Source: a bacterium (GTDB lineage: Bacteria; Oederibacteriota; Muellerivitia; Muellerivitales; Muellerivitaceae). From it: DNA of 19,674 bases. The notes under the pieces were generated by a model. That model was not told where the DNA came from and ran no database searches. It worked only from the letters and a program-made list of their open reading frames with translations. Below are positions 1 through 7,694 of the stretch, in pieces; the stretch's first letter is position 1, and the number at the start of each line of letters is the position of its first letter. The position numbers were made by a program, and so were the translations under genes. The stretch covers positions 1 to 19,674 of the forward strand of contig JAICXI010000003.1 of the NCBI GenBank assembly GCA_025980505.1, read 5' to 3'.

Positions 1-2
1 AC

Positions 3-71
3 CTGGCTTACAACATGAGCCGATTCGCTTACTTGATGGGACGAATGCGTCCCGAGACGGCAAAGGCCTGA
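3..71 (+). CDS. C-terminal tail of a probable transposase (5' end outside window)
   Basis: An open frame enters from the left edge and ends at TGA 69-71, giving the tail LAYNMSRFAYLMGRMRPETA plus two residues. A 'LAYN' followed by basic and hydrophobic residues and a short basic end is typical of the C-terminus of several DDE transposases (the IS4/IS5/IS1182 type); this is a resemblance only, over 22 residues. The sequence after it (72-308) is AT-richer than the rest of the window and non-coding. It holds two copies of TTTAGAGG (156-163 and 210-217), which could belong to an IS end, but no matching left end is visible. The family cannot be assigned from this fragment. Confidence 0.4.
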   Translation: MAYNMSRFAYLMGRMRPETAKA

Positions 72-308
72 AACTCAAGGGTTTTTGAAGGCGCAACGAG
101 GTTTAGAAGGGTGAAGGAGAGTGAGGGGAAGACAAAATTTAAACTTCACCTAAGCTTTAGAGGCCGCTTCGGCTGTTCATAAGAATCAGGAAAGCCTCAA
201 ACAGCAATTTTTAGAGGTTCCCTAAATTCTTGGCGACGTCCCCGGGAAGGTCACCTGGAAAATCCCGGATATGTAAAAGGAAAAAGGTTTGGTATTGGGA
301 GGAGATTT

Positions 309-947
309 ATGAAAAAAATTTTATTTTTGATCTTCATGTTAGGTTTGCCGGGGTTCTCCTTCATTTTATTCCCGATGGCTTGCGCTAATCGTTCTTTTCA
401 AATTTCCAGTCCAATGTCCTTTCCCACACCCACTGCGACCGAAACCTGTTATTCCCCCACCGACCAGATGGTCGTGTCGGTGCCGCCCCAAAACACCAAT
501 TATCCTCAACGTTACGTCTTGAGGACCGTCTCCGACTGGGACGCTTACTGCGCAGCCGTCGGGGTCAACACCGTTCCGCCACCCCCCGTGGATTTCAACG
601 CAAAAATGATTCTCGCCTTCACCTACCTTGAAACGATAAGTGGTTGCGGCAGTGGAAATTCCAGTAACGCCTCGTTGACTTTAATCTGCCAAGGACCTGG
701 AACAATTACCGCGCAAGAAACGGACACCGCCTATATCGGGCCTATGAACCTTAGCGACCCCATCCCTGGAACACCCTTACCGGCTCCGGTGTCCGTTGCC
801 ACTGGATACGCAATCGCGATCCAAAATTCGAATCTTCCCGTGGAATTCGTTATTTGGCCCAATTGCGTCGGGCCCTATTGCGGGAATACCTACATTCTGC
901 CCAGCCCCACGCCGACCCCGGTTCCAACGGTAGTCATTGTTCCTTAA
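309..947 (+). CDS. Secreted PrcB-like domain protein of unknown function
   Basis: This 212-residue protein starts at ATG 309 behind a good ribosome site (GGGAGGAG, 299-306). Residues 1-26 form a Sec signal peptide (KK, hydrophobic core, ACA cleavage box at 24-26). A lipobox is not convincing because Pro occupies -3 relative to Cys25. Residues 68-182 resemble the PrcB C-terminal fold: 'RYVLRTVSDWDAY' followed by 'PPPVDFNAKMILAF' matches the pattern of a residue-loading strand, a W-x-x-Y helix and the vDFs-k-vvla strand. In that family the domain is found in envelope proteins of mostly unknown role. Pro/Thr linkers (39-43 and C-terminal SPTPTPVPT) and seven cysteines fit an extracytoplasmic location. 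It lies between mobile-element remnants, has lower GC than the operon downstream, and stands alone, so recent acquisition is possible. The substrate or partner is not known. Confidence 0.75.
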   Translation: MKKILFLIFMLGLPGFSFILFPMACANRSFQISSPMSFPTPTATETCYSPTDQMVVSVPPQNTNYPQRYVLRTVSDWDAYCAAVGVNTVPPPPVDFNAKMILAFTYLETISGCGSGNSSNASLTLICQGPGTITAQETDTAYIGPMNLSDPIPGTPLPAPVSVATGYAIAIQNSNLPVEFVIWPNCVGPYCGNTYILPSPTPTPVPTVVIVP

Positions 948-1361
948 CAAAATCGTCAAGGTCGACTTCCAGCAGGATGCTTGCCATCACTTAGTTTTCA
1001 CTACCCAAGTCAGGCTCGGGATTGCGATTAAGAAATTTGAAGTCATTAGGCCACATGGCCCGTCCCCTCCGATTTGAACATCCCAATGCGTTGTATCACG
1101 TCATATTAGGTTTATAGAATCCTCATCGGATCGGCATCAGGCTCCTCGGTCATTCAATGCCTCCCTAAGATTGAACACCTTTATTCCCCGCCCTTCTTTT
1201 TCCTCTTCATTTCCCCTGAGCCACTCCCTTCCAAACTGACTTCGATCATAAAGAAGCATCCACCCCCCGGAATATGATCGGGTCGGTCCGCCAAACCCTT
1301 CTCGCAAAGACCTGGAAAGACCGCTGAACCAGGGCTGACCCAGCTAAATAAGGAGACCACC
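948..1361. other. Intergenic region before the acyl-CoA dehydrogenase
   Basis: This gap of 414 bases has no intact gene. It contains the Y1-transposase remnant at 1055-1117, then a pyrimidine-rich stretch (about 1175-1225). The ribosome site AAGGAG (1350-1355) lies six bases before ATG 1362. I see no convincing sigma-70 or sigma-54 promoter and no terminator with a U-tract after the gene ending at 947. Confidence 0.5.
1055..1117 (+). pseudogene. Remnant of a REP-associated tyrosine (Y1/IS200-like) transposase N-terminus
   Basis: ATG 1055 opens a 20-codon frame reading MARPLRFEHPNALYHVILGL before TAG 1115-1117. REP-associated tyrosine transposases (RAYTs, Y1_Tnp family) characteristically begin MARPLRIE-[FY]-P-GA-[LV]-YHV-TSRGN. 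The match covers the first 16 residues almost perfectly and then stops before the SRGN segment. No HUH motif or catalytic Tyr follows in any frame in the next 240 bases. It is therefore a decayed or deleted copy with no transposase activity. It marks this stretch as a past insertion site, together with the transposase tail at the left edge. Confidence 0.75.
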
Positions 1362-3602
1362 ATGACCCAGCCGTCCACAGCCTCCAAGGCCGTGCTTCAA
1401 ACCCTCCCGGGGGATGAAATCCGCCAGATCCTCTGGCGCTACCAGGACCGCTTCGACTACCAGATGCTGGTGCAGTCCTCCCGGTCGGTGGCGCGCGGGC
1501 CCGTGGCCCGGCTGGTGGCCCAAGGGGCCCGGAACAGCCACGAATGGACCGAGGCCAAGCATTCCCTCCTGAAGGTCTACGACGAGTCGGGCATCACGGG
1601 GGCTTTCCTCGACCCGGCCTACGGCGGCCTTTTCGAAGGCCCCAAGAACCTCATCATGTCCCTGGTGGCCTTTGAGCTGGCCTGGGTGGACGGCGGCGCC
1701 GCCACGGCGTCCTTGGCCGGAAACCTCGGGTTGGCCCCCATCCATGAGTGCGGCACACCCGAACAGGTGGCCCGCTATATGAAGATGGCTTCACCGGCCA
1801 AGCCGGGTGAAAACCGGAAGACCATGCGGGCCGCCTTCGCCTTGACCGAGCCCCTTCCCTACGTCGGGGTGGAGACCGGCCTTTTGTGCGGCAAGGCCCG
1901 GGTCGCGGAATGGAAGGACGGCCAGGAACCCCTGCTGGAAATCGACAAGCGCGGCCGCTTCATCACCAATATGGATTACGCCACGGTGGTCACCGCGGCC
2001 GTGGACACCGACGACAAGCGCATCAAGTCCTCCTGCATGGTCATCCTGGAAGAGGGCGACCCGGGCCTATTCGACCGGGGCACGGCCACCAAGAAACTGG
2101 TGCACCAGCTCTCCTCCACCCGCGACCCCAATTTCCAGCTGAAGGTGCCCGCTTCCCGCATCGTGGGCGGCTACACGGTGAAGGAAGGGGTCATCGTCCC
2201 CAACTATACCCACAGCGAGGTCATCGAGGCCGTGTTCAAGCGCACCCGGGTAACCGTGGGGCTCATGACCGCGGCCAAACTGCTGTCCGCCGTGGAGCCC
2301 ATCATCCGCTACCAGCGCCAGCGTTTCCGCGGCGGCACCGCGGCCACGCCCGGCACCCCCCGATACGACCTGGGCATCCAGACCAAGGAAGACGCCTTGC
2401 ACCGCCTGGTGGACGTTTGGGCCATGGGCGAAGCCGGGGCCTCCCTGGGGTTCGCCACCACCCGCCTTTACGATGAGTTGGACCCGCTGGAACGGGAGAA
2501 AAACAGGATCCTGGACGAGAGGGGCGTCCAAGGCGCCCGGGCCCGCATGAAGGAGATGGCCAAGGTGGAGCGGCAAGCCATGGAATACCTGATCATGACC
2601 CGCATGCCCCAGGGCCGCCGGAACCCCTCGATGTTCGAGGCCTTGAAAAACGACCCCCTGGTCCAATTCTCCGTTTTCGAACCCGTGGCCAACGTGCTTT
2701 GCCCCGCCACCAAGCTTTGGAACACCGGCCAGGGCGCCAACTCCCTGCGCGAGGCCGTGAGCCTCATGGGCGGCTACGGCATCACCGAGGATTGCCCGGG
2801 TTTCCTGGGCCACAAGTGGATGGACGCCCAACTGGAAGCCACTTACGAGGGGCCGGAGGCCGTGCAGCGCCGCCAGCTTTCCATCACCATGGCCCAACCC
2901 TTGTTCCTGGAGCAGTTCAAGCACTGGATCATGGACTTAAAGACCCTGGCGGCCGACCACCCGGAAACGGGCGCCTGCGGCCTGGGCACGGCCATGCAGA
3001 TGTGGCTGTGGACCCTGTCCCACCTGCAGGAATCGGTGGACGCCACCGGCCACAAGCTCTTCAGTTCCAACCGCCAGGGCGTGACCTTCCCCATGGCCGA
3101 CGCCTTGTGCTGGCTCCTGGCTTCCCGCCAGCAGATCCTGGATGTCCTGGAACTGGAACAAAAGGGCGCTTCCAACCCGTCCCTGGCCGAAACCCTGCCC
3201 GGGACCCTGGCGTTCCTGACCGACCTCTGCCAGGTGCAGGCCGCCCGCGCGGCCGGCGAGGTTTCCCGCATCTGCGCCGAACTGGTCTTCGGCTACAACC
3301 GGCACCCCCGCTGGGACTCGGAAGGCTGCCAGTCCTGCTTCAACGAGGCCGACCTGGAAGGCCTGGAAACCTACGTGCCGGGCATCGGCAGCGTGGCTTA
3401 CGGCTACTCGGACGTGCTGGACATGGACGACAACCATCCCTTGAAGCGCGGTCCTTGCGCCAACATCTCGGGCATGGAGCCCTTCCTCAGCCTCAGGGCC
3501 AAGCTGGACGGCTGCCTGACCGGTTGCCGCCTGGCCAAGGACCGGGCCGCCGAATCCCTCACCCGCGTCATGATCCCCGAAGCTTTGGACTACCCGCAAT
3601 AA
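1362..3602 (+). CDS. Acyl-CoA dehydrogenase, long divergent form
   Basis: The 746-residue flavoprotein should oxidise an acyl-CoA at the alpha-beta bond and pass electrons to ETF. ATG 1362 follows AAGGAG with six bases of spacing. An alpha-helical N-domain (about 20-150) leads to the beta-domain motif FALTEP (158-163). The usual 'DAGSD' that follows is replaced by LPYVGVETG. The C-terminal helical domain carries 'RTRVTVGLMTAAKLL' (294-308) and 'LMGGYGITEDCPG' (468-480). It also carries 'ATYEGPEAVQRR' (493-504), in which Glu496 occupies the position of the catalytic base of the medium-chain family (YEGT). About 230 extra residues follow, making it nearly twice the length of a classic 380-residue enzyme, as in FadE/VLCAD-type proteins. 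It is first in a cluster with ETF:QO and both ETF subunits, so fatty-acid or related acyl-CoA oxidation is likely. Chain-length preference is unknown. Confidence 0.9.
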   Translation: MTQPSTASKAVLQTLPGDEIRQILWRYQDRFDYQMLVQSSRSVARGPVARLVAQGARNSHEWTEAKHSLLKVYDESGITGAFLDPAYGGLFEGPKNLIMSLVAFELAWVDGGAATASLAGNLGLAPIHECGTPEQVARYMKMASPAKPGENRKTMRAAFALTEPLPYVGVETGLLCGKARVAEWKDGQEPLLEIDKRGRFITNMDYATVVTAAVDTDDKRIKSSCMVILEEGDPGLFDRGTATKKLVHQLSSTRDPNFQLKVPASRIVGGYTVKEGVIVPNYTHSEVIEAVFKRTRVTVGLMTAAKLLSAVEPIIRYQRQRFRGGTAATPGTPRYDLGIQTKEDALHRLVDVWAMGEAGASLGFATTRLYDELDPLEREKNRILDERGVQGARARMKEMAKVERQAMEYLIMTRMPQGRRNPSMFEALKNDPLVQFSVFEPVANVLCPATKLWNTGQGANSLREAVSLMGGYGITEDCPGFLGHKWMDAQLEATYEGPEAVQRRQLSITMAQPLFLEQFKHWIMDLKTLAADHPETGACGLGTAMQMWLWTLSHLQESVDATGHKLFSSNRQGVTFPMADALCWLLASRQQILDVLELEQKGASNPSLAETLPGTLAFLTDLCQVQAARAAGEVSRICAELVFGYNRHPRWDSEGCQSCFNEADLEGLETYVPGIGSVAYGYSDVLDMDDNHPLKRGPCANISGMEPFLSLRAKLDGCLTGCRLAKDRAAESLTRVMIPEALDYPQ

Positions 3603-3620
3603 AACGGAAAGGCAAAAAAA

Positions 3621-3749
3621 CTTGAACCACCCAGGCACCCAGGCACCCAGGAAGGTGAAACAAAGGGGATTTCTTTTGCAATATTCTTCCGTTTTTCCGG
3701 GTGCCCTTGGCGGCTTGGCGGCTCAAAAGACGGGTTGTCCGTCTTGAGC
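3621..3749. repeat. Intergenic inverted-repeat element with CACCCAGG tandem copies and terminal hairpin
   Basis: Three perfect tandem copies of CACCCAGG (3628-3651) are followed by GAAGG. About 40 bases on, TTCC...GGGTGCC...TGGCGGC-TTGGCGG (3687-3721) is an imperfect reverse complement of the left arm. A second, stronger hairpin abuts it: GCTCAA-AA-GACGG (3721-3733), loop GTTGT, CCGTC-TTGAGC (3739-3749), 11 pairs with a two-A bulge. The arrangement resembles small non-coding intergenic repeats or MITE-like units rather than a terminator, since no U-tract follows. It fills the gap between the dehydrogenase and the ETF:QO gene. Confidence 0.5.
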
Positions 3750-5615
3750 CACCATCCCCACTCCCACCACGCTCCCGCGGCCAACCGACAGTCCATGGAT
3801 GCCGACATCGTGTGCGTGGGTTTCGGCCCGGCCACCGGGGGTTTCCTCACCACCCTGAGTCGGGGCCTGGCCAAGTCCGACGGTTCCCCGGCCTTCGAGA
3901 ACCGGATTTCCCCGGGCTCGCCCCTTCAAGTTGTTTGTTACGAACGGTCCGACGACCTGGGCTACGGCGTGTCCGGCGTGGTTTCGCGGGCGCGCAGCCT
4001 CAAGGCTTCCTTCCCCAACGGCGAATTCAGCCAACTCCCCTTTTACTCGCCGGTGACCGAGGAAAAGGTGCTTTACCTTTTGGACCCCGGCAAGGCCAGC
4101 CGCAGGCCCTCCCTGATGCGGGCCGCCGACGCCATCTTGAAACGCCTGCCCGGCGCGGTCACGGACGGGGCCTTCGCCCTTCCCTATGTCCCGCCCTACC
4201 TGCACAAGAAGGACGGGATGGTCTTTTCGCTGGGCCAGTTCAACCAGTGGGTGGGTTCCCAATTGATGGCTTCGGGGCTCGTGCAGTTGTGGCCCGGCAC
4301 GCCGGTGGCCAGGGCTTTGTTCGAGGACGGGAAGGTGGTGGGCATCCGCCTGGCCGACCAGGGCGTGGACAAGGAAGGACGGCCGGCCGCGGGGTTCCTC
4401 CCCGGCATGGACATCCGTGCGGGTTTGACCGTGGTGGGCGACGGCCCTGTGGGCCCCATCGGCCGCCAGTTGGACATGCACTTCGGCATGCCTCCCGGCC
4501 ATGCCGCCTACGAGTGGGCCTTGGGGATGAAGGTGGTGGTGGACCTTCCGGCCGACACCTCCCTGAAGGCCGGAACCGTGCTGCACACCATGGGTTATCC
4601 CGAGCCCGAGATCTTCGGGTTCCTTTACGTTTATCCCGGCAACGTGGCCACGGGCGGCATCTTCGTACCCTCCTGGTTCGACAACCCGGCGCGCACCAGC
4701 TACCGCTATCTCCAGCACTGGATGCAACACCCGGCCCTTTGGAAACACCTGAAGGGGGCTTCCTTGAGGTCCTGGGGCGCCAAATCCCTCCAGGAATCGG
4801 GGTTGAGGGGCGAGCCTTACCTGGTGGGCAACGGTTTCGCCCGCATCGGCGAGGGGTCCGGCTCCACCAACGTCCTGACCAATTCCGGCGTGGACGAGGC
4901 CTGGGAAACGGGTGCGCAGTTGGCCGAAGGCGTCCTGGAATTGTTGCGCGAGAAAAAAACCTTCACCAAGACCGACCTGGAGCAAACCTACGTACGGCGC
5001 CGCCGCCAAAGCTGGGTTTATCGGGAAGGCCAAATGGCCGAAAAGGCCCGGGATGGCTTCCAAAAAGGCTTCGTGCAAGGCGTGGCGGGCATGTTGATTT
5101 CCGGCCTGACCGGCGGCTTTTTAGGCTGGCCCGGCAGGCCCCTGGCGCCTTACGAGCGCATCCCCAGCCTGGCTGATTTTTACCGCGGCCGCCTGACGGA
5201 GGAGGAGATCGATGAAATCCGTAAAAACTGCCAGCTGACGGGCCAAAGCCTGCACGACGCCCTGATGGACAGGGTGGGCTGGCCCCCGGTGGAGTTGGAC
5301 GGCCACCTCCTGGTCTCGCACCAGGACGCGCTGCTGGTGGGCGGCAAGGTTCAGGCCACCCCCGGTTTCGCCGACCACGTGGTGGTGTTGAAGCCCCAGC
5401 TTTGCAAGGTTTGCGACCGCCGGCTGTGCGTGGACATGTGCTCGGGACAGGCACTGGGCGTGGCCGAGGACGGCGAAATCCGGTTCGACCGTGAAAAATG
5501 CGTGCATTGCGGCGCCTGCCTTTGGAACTGCGCCAAACTGATCGACGCCCTCACGGGCCGTTCCAACCTGGACTTTGGCGCGGGCGCGGGCGGCCTCCAC
5601 TCGGCGGAAAACTGA
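3735..5615 (+). CDS. ETF:quinone oxidoreductase-like flavoprotein fused to a ferredoxin domain (FixC-FixX type)
   Basis: This 626-residue protein probably moves electrons from reduced ETF to membrane quinone. An N-terminal FAD-binding motif VGFGPATGG lies at 28-36. A second flavin-contact region 'GEGSGSTNVLTNSGVDEAWETG' lies at 372-393, and a hydrophobic segment (445-467) may be a membrane surface contact. The C-terminal domain has two cysteine sets: CKVCDRRLCVDMC (Cys557, 560, 565, 569) and CVHCGACLWNC (Cys589, 592, 595, 599). Classic ETF:QO carries a single [4Fe-4S]; eight cysteines could hold two. The start is uncertain: the open frame allows TTG 3735, which lies in the loop of a strong hairpin, or ATG 3795 (residue 21), and neither has a clear ribosome site. 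Homologues often have a few residues before the 'M-x-x-D-[IV]-[VL]-x-VG' strand, which slightly favours the longer form. It sits between its presumed electron donors. Confidence 0.85.
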   Translation: MSVLSHHPHSHHAPAANRQSMDADIVCVGFGPATGGFLTTLSRGLAKSDGSPAFENRISPGSPLQVVCYERSDDLGYGVSGVVSRARSLKASFPNGEFSQLPFYSPVTEEKVLYLLDPGKASRRPSLMRAADAILKRLPGAVTDGAFALPYVPPYLHKKDGMVFSLGQFNQWVGSQLMASGLVQLWPGTPVARALFEDGKVVGIRLADQGVDKEGRPAAGFLPGMDIRAGLTVVGDGPVGPIGRQLDMHFGMPPGHAAYEWALGMKVVVDLPADTSLKAGTVLHTMGYPEPEIFGFLYVYPGNVATGGIFVPSWFDNPARTSYRYLQHWMQHPALWKHLKGASLRSWGAKSLQESGLRGEPYLVGNGFARIGEGSGSTNVLTNSGVDEAWETGAQLAEGVLELLREKKTFTKTDLEQTYVRRRRQSWVYREGQMAEKARDGFQKGFVQGVAGMLISGLTGGFLGWPGRPLAPYERIPSLADFYRGRLTEEEIDEIRKNCQLTGQSLHDALMDRVGWPPVELDGHLLVSHQDALLVGGKVQATPGFADHVVVLKPQLCKVCDRRLCVDMCSGQALGVAEDGEIRFDREKCVHCGACLWNCAKLIDALTGRSNLDFGAGAGGLHSAEN

Positions 5616-5727
5616 GCGACGCTTTCAACCACCAGCCCTTAGCGTCCGGGGAAAAACCTCTTTCACCGGTGGCGGGCCGCTGCGGGCTGACCGCTTCCGT
5701 CCCAAATTTCCTAAAAGGAGTTTTTCC

Positions 5728-6540
5728 ATGGCTTTCTTCCATATCGTCGTTTGCGGCGGGCTGGTGCCCGATCCCCTGCAGACCCTGGAGCCGGTTTCGG
5801 GGCCCGCGGGCTGGTCCCTGAAAAACGAGTCCCTGCTGCCGTCCATCCTGGACCCTTGGGCCGCCAACGCCCTTTACGAGGCCGACGCCCTGGCCAAGGC
5901 CAACCCGGGAAGCAAGGTTTGGCTGGCTTCCGCCGCGCCCAAGGTCAAGCTGCAACAGGTCCTCATGGCCCTGGCGCAAAAGGCCCCCTTTGAACTGCTC
6001 CCCGTGGACGCCCCGGCGGGCGGCTTCACGGACGCCGTGGAATGCGCCCTGGCCCTGGCCGGGGCCGTTCAATCCATCGAGGGGCTCGACCGCTCCCGGT
6101 TGCTTCTTTTCGGCGGGTGGGAATCGGCTTCCCGGGGGGCCGGGGCCACCTTGTCCGTCCTGGGGGAAAAGCTGGGCCTCACCGAGCAGTTCCAGGGCGT
6201 GGACAAGCTCACGGTGGACGGGGACGGCTCCCTGGAGATCCTGGAGCGCGTGGAGGGCGGTAAGCACCAGGTCTCGGTCCTCTCTTCCCCACCCGCGGTA
6301 TTGGGCTGGGCCACCGGCGGCCGGGCCGAGCCGCCCAACAATCCCCAAATCGGGATGGCCAACATGAGGGCACTGATGCCTTCCCTGCAAAAGGCCAGGG
6401 CGGCCAAGCTGCCCGGGGACGGCCTTACCCTGAAGTCGGTGTCGCTTCCCCGGCAGAAGCGGAACACCCAAGTGGTCAAGGACATGCCGGTGGAGCAAAT
6501 CGCGGTGGAAATCGTGGAGTGGATCAAGAAGAAGCCATAA
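5728..6540 (+). CDS. etfB: Electron transfer flavoprotein, beta subunit
   Basis: The 270-residue subunit pairs with ETF alpha to carry electrons from acyl-CoA dehydrogenases. ATG 5728 is chosen because AAAAGGAG (5713-5720) sits seven bases upstream; an open frame runs further back but has no such site. Family features include the N-terminal strand 'FHIVVCGGLVPDPL' (compare KxVPDP) and 'PSILDPWAANALYEADALAKA' (38-58), which is equivalent to the iNPFD-AvEeAlrlKe segment. Near the C-terminus 'NMRALMPSLQKARAAKLP' (212-229) matches the R-x-PsimkAkkkp recognition-loop region. The usual 'D...QVGP-LA-LLG' patch is replaced by 'GGWESASRGAGATLSVLGEKLGL' (129-151). A 112-base gap separates it from the oxidoreductase gene. 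Assignment to bifurcating or simple ETF is not possible from sequence alone, but the neighbouring ETF:QO favours the quinone-linked type. Confidence 0.88.
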   Translation: MAFFHIVVCGGLVPDPLQTLEPVSGPAGWSLKNESLLPSILDPWAANALYEADALAKANPGSKVWLASAAPKVKLQQVLMALAQKAPFELLPVDAPAGGFTDAVECALALAGAVQSIEGLDRSRLLLFGGWESASRGAGATLSVLGEKLGLTEQFQGVDKLTVDGDGSLEILERVEGGKHQVSVLSSPPAVLGWATGGRAEPPNNPQIGMANMRALMPSLQKARAAKLPGDGLTLKSVSLPRQKRNTQVVKDMPVEQIAVEIVEWIKKKP

Positions 6541-6600
6541 GTTGCCGGTCCCCGGTTCCCCGTCAACGCGGAAACAGGGAACCGACAACCGGGAACCAAC
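6541..6600. repeat. Intergenic inverted repeat rich in CGGTTCCC / GGGAACCG words
   Basis: The spacer between etfB and etfA holds CCGGTCCCCGGTTCCCC (6545-6561) facing ACAGGGAACCG-ACAACCGGGAACCAAC (6574-6600). The arms pair imperfectly over roughly 23-27 bases around a short loop. No U-tract follows, so an intrinsic terminator is unlikely. It could be an mRNA-stabilising hairpin or a dispersed intergenic repeat; the periodic build is like that of the element at 3621-3749 although the words differ. Confidence 0.4.
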
Positions 6601-6624
6601 AACAAACTTCAAGGAAGGCGCATC

Positions 6625-7644
6625 ATGGAATTGATCCTTTTATTGGCGGCCACCGACGCGGAGGGAAACCTGGGAAAACCGGCCCTGGGGGCCGCTACGG
6701 CGGCGCAGGCCCTGGCTTCGGCCCTGGGAGGCGCAAAACTGGTGGCCGGGCTTTTCGGGGCCCGGGCCTCCCAAGCCGCGGCTCTCCTGGCGGGCGCGGG
6801 CTTTGAGAAGGCCCTGATCCTTGAGTCGGACGCCCTATCCCAGGCCCGTTACGCCACCGACGCGGCGGCGGGCGAGGCCCTGGTCAAGGCTTGCGGGGCC
6901 ACGCTCGTGGTGGCCCCCGCCACTTCCCGCATCCAACGCATCATCGGAGGCCTGGCCCAACGCTGCGGCGGCAAAGTGGACACCCATTTGACCGAACTCA
7001 CCGCCGAGGAAGGGGCCCCCCTGGCCACCCGATGGTTCTACCGCCAGCGCATGTCGGGCCGGTTGAAACGCGCCCAACGCCCCTGGTTCATGACCGTGGA
7101 GGCGGGCCTTTACCCTCCCCCCGCGGGTTCCGGTTCCCCCGCGGTGGAAAAGGTGCAGGCCGCGCTTCCCTCCACCCTCACGCGGGTCACGGGCGAAAAA
7201 TCGCCCGCCTCCGGCGCCCAAACCATCCGCCCGGACGCGGACCTTCTTTTCGTGGCCGGGGCGGGCTGGTGCAAGAAACAGGCGGACGGACGGCTACACG
7301 TGCCCGAAGCCGAGAAAGTGATCCTGGGCTTCCTGGAAAAAACCCAATCTTCCCTGGGCGGCAGCAAGTCCGTGGTGGACCAAAGCGGCGAAGGAACCGT
7401 GCTTTCCTTCATGAGCCATTTGAACCAGGTGGGCCAGACCGGTTCCACGCCCCGCCACGCCAAGGGGCTTGCCACCTGTTGCCATGGCGAGGAACCCCAC
7501 ACCGTGGGATGGCGCTTCGTCAACGAGCGCCGGGCCGTCAACTTGAACGCCAACTGCGGCTGGGCCCAGGGCAAGGCCGACGTGCTTTACGTGGCCGACG
7601 CCTTCAAGGTCATGGAACGGGTGAACGACCTGCTGGGCGGATGA
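6625..7644 (+). CDS. etfA: Electron transfer flavoprotein, alpha subunit (divergent FAD site)
   Basis: The 339-residue subunit should bind the ETF FAD. ATG 6625 follows AAGGAAGG (6611-6618). The N-domain begins with 'LILLLAATDAEGNLGKPALGAATAAQAL', as in ETF alpha where the corresponding strand-helix unit opens the protein. 'ATLVVAPATSRIQRIIGGLAQR' (92-113) matches the region of domain I. In the FAD domain, 'LGGSKSVVDQ' (244-253) and 'HLNQVGQTGSTPRH' (265-278) are the expected LG-(A/G)-SR-avd and QVGQTGk motifs. 'NLNANCGWAQGKADV' (306-320) replaces i-iNkD--ApIf--ADy. The normally conserved SGAIQH segment is not recognisable: the sequence there is 'CCHGEEPHTVGW' (285-296). The fold is clear but the flavin contacts look altered. 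It shares the cluster with etfB 84 bases upstream. Confidence 0.88.
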   Translation: MELILLLAATDAEGNLGKPALGAATAAQALASALGGAKLVAGLFGARASQAAALLAGAGFEKALILESDALSQARYATDAAAGEALVKACGATLVVAPATSRIQRIIGGLAQRCGGKVDTHLTELTAEEGAPLATRWFYRQRMSGRLKRAQRPWFMTVEAGLYPPPAGSGSPAVEKVQAALPSTLTRVTGEKSPASGAQTIRPDADLLFVAGAGWCKKQADGRLHVPEAEKVILGFLEKTQSSLGGSKSVVDQSGEGTVLSFMSHLNQVGQTGSTPRHAKGLATCCHGEEPHTVGWRFVNERRAVNLNANCGWAQGKADVLYVADAFKVMERVNDLLGG

Positions 7645-7694
7645 TGAAATACGCCGGTTTTTATCCGGAGCCGACGGGTATGGGGGGCTTTTTT

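Noticed and set aside
3723..5078. 451-codon open frame on the minus strand opposite the ETF:QO gene
   Set aside because: Composition-driven shadow: the high GC third positions of the real gene leave the antisense frame open. The product has no recognisable motif, while the plus strand has clear flavin and Fe-S motifs.
7641..7694. Earlier ATG start (7641 or 7644) overlapping the etfA stop for the barrel protein
   Set aside because: It would add 17-18 residues in front of a textbook signal peptide; ATG 7695 has its own GGGGGG site.
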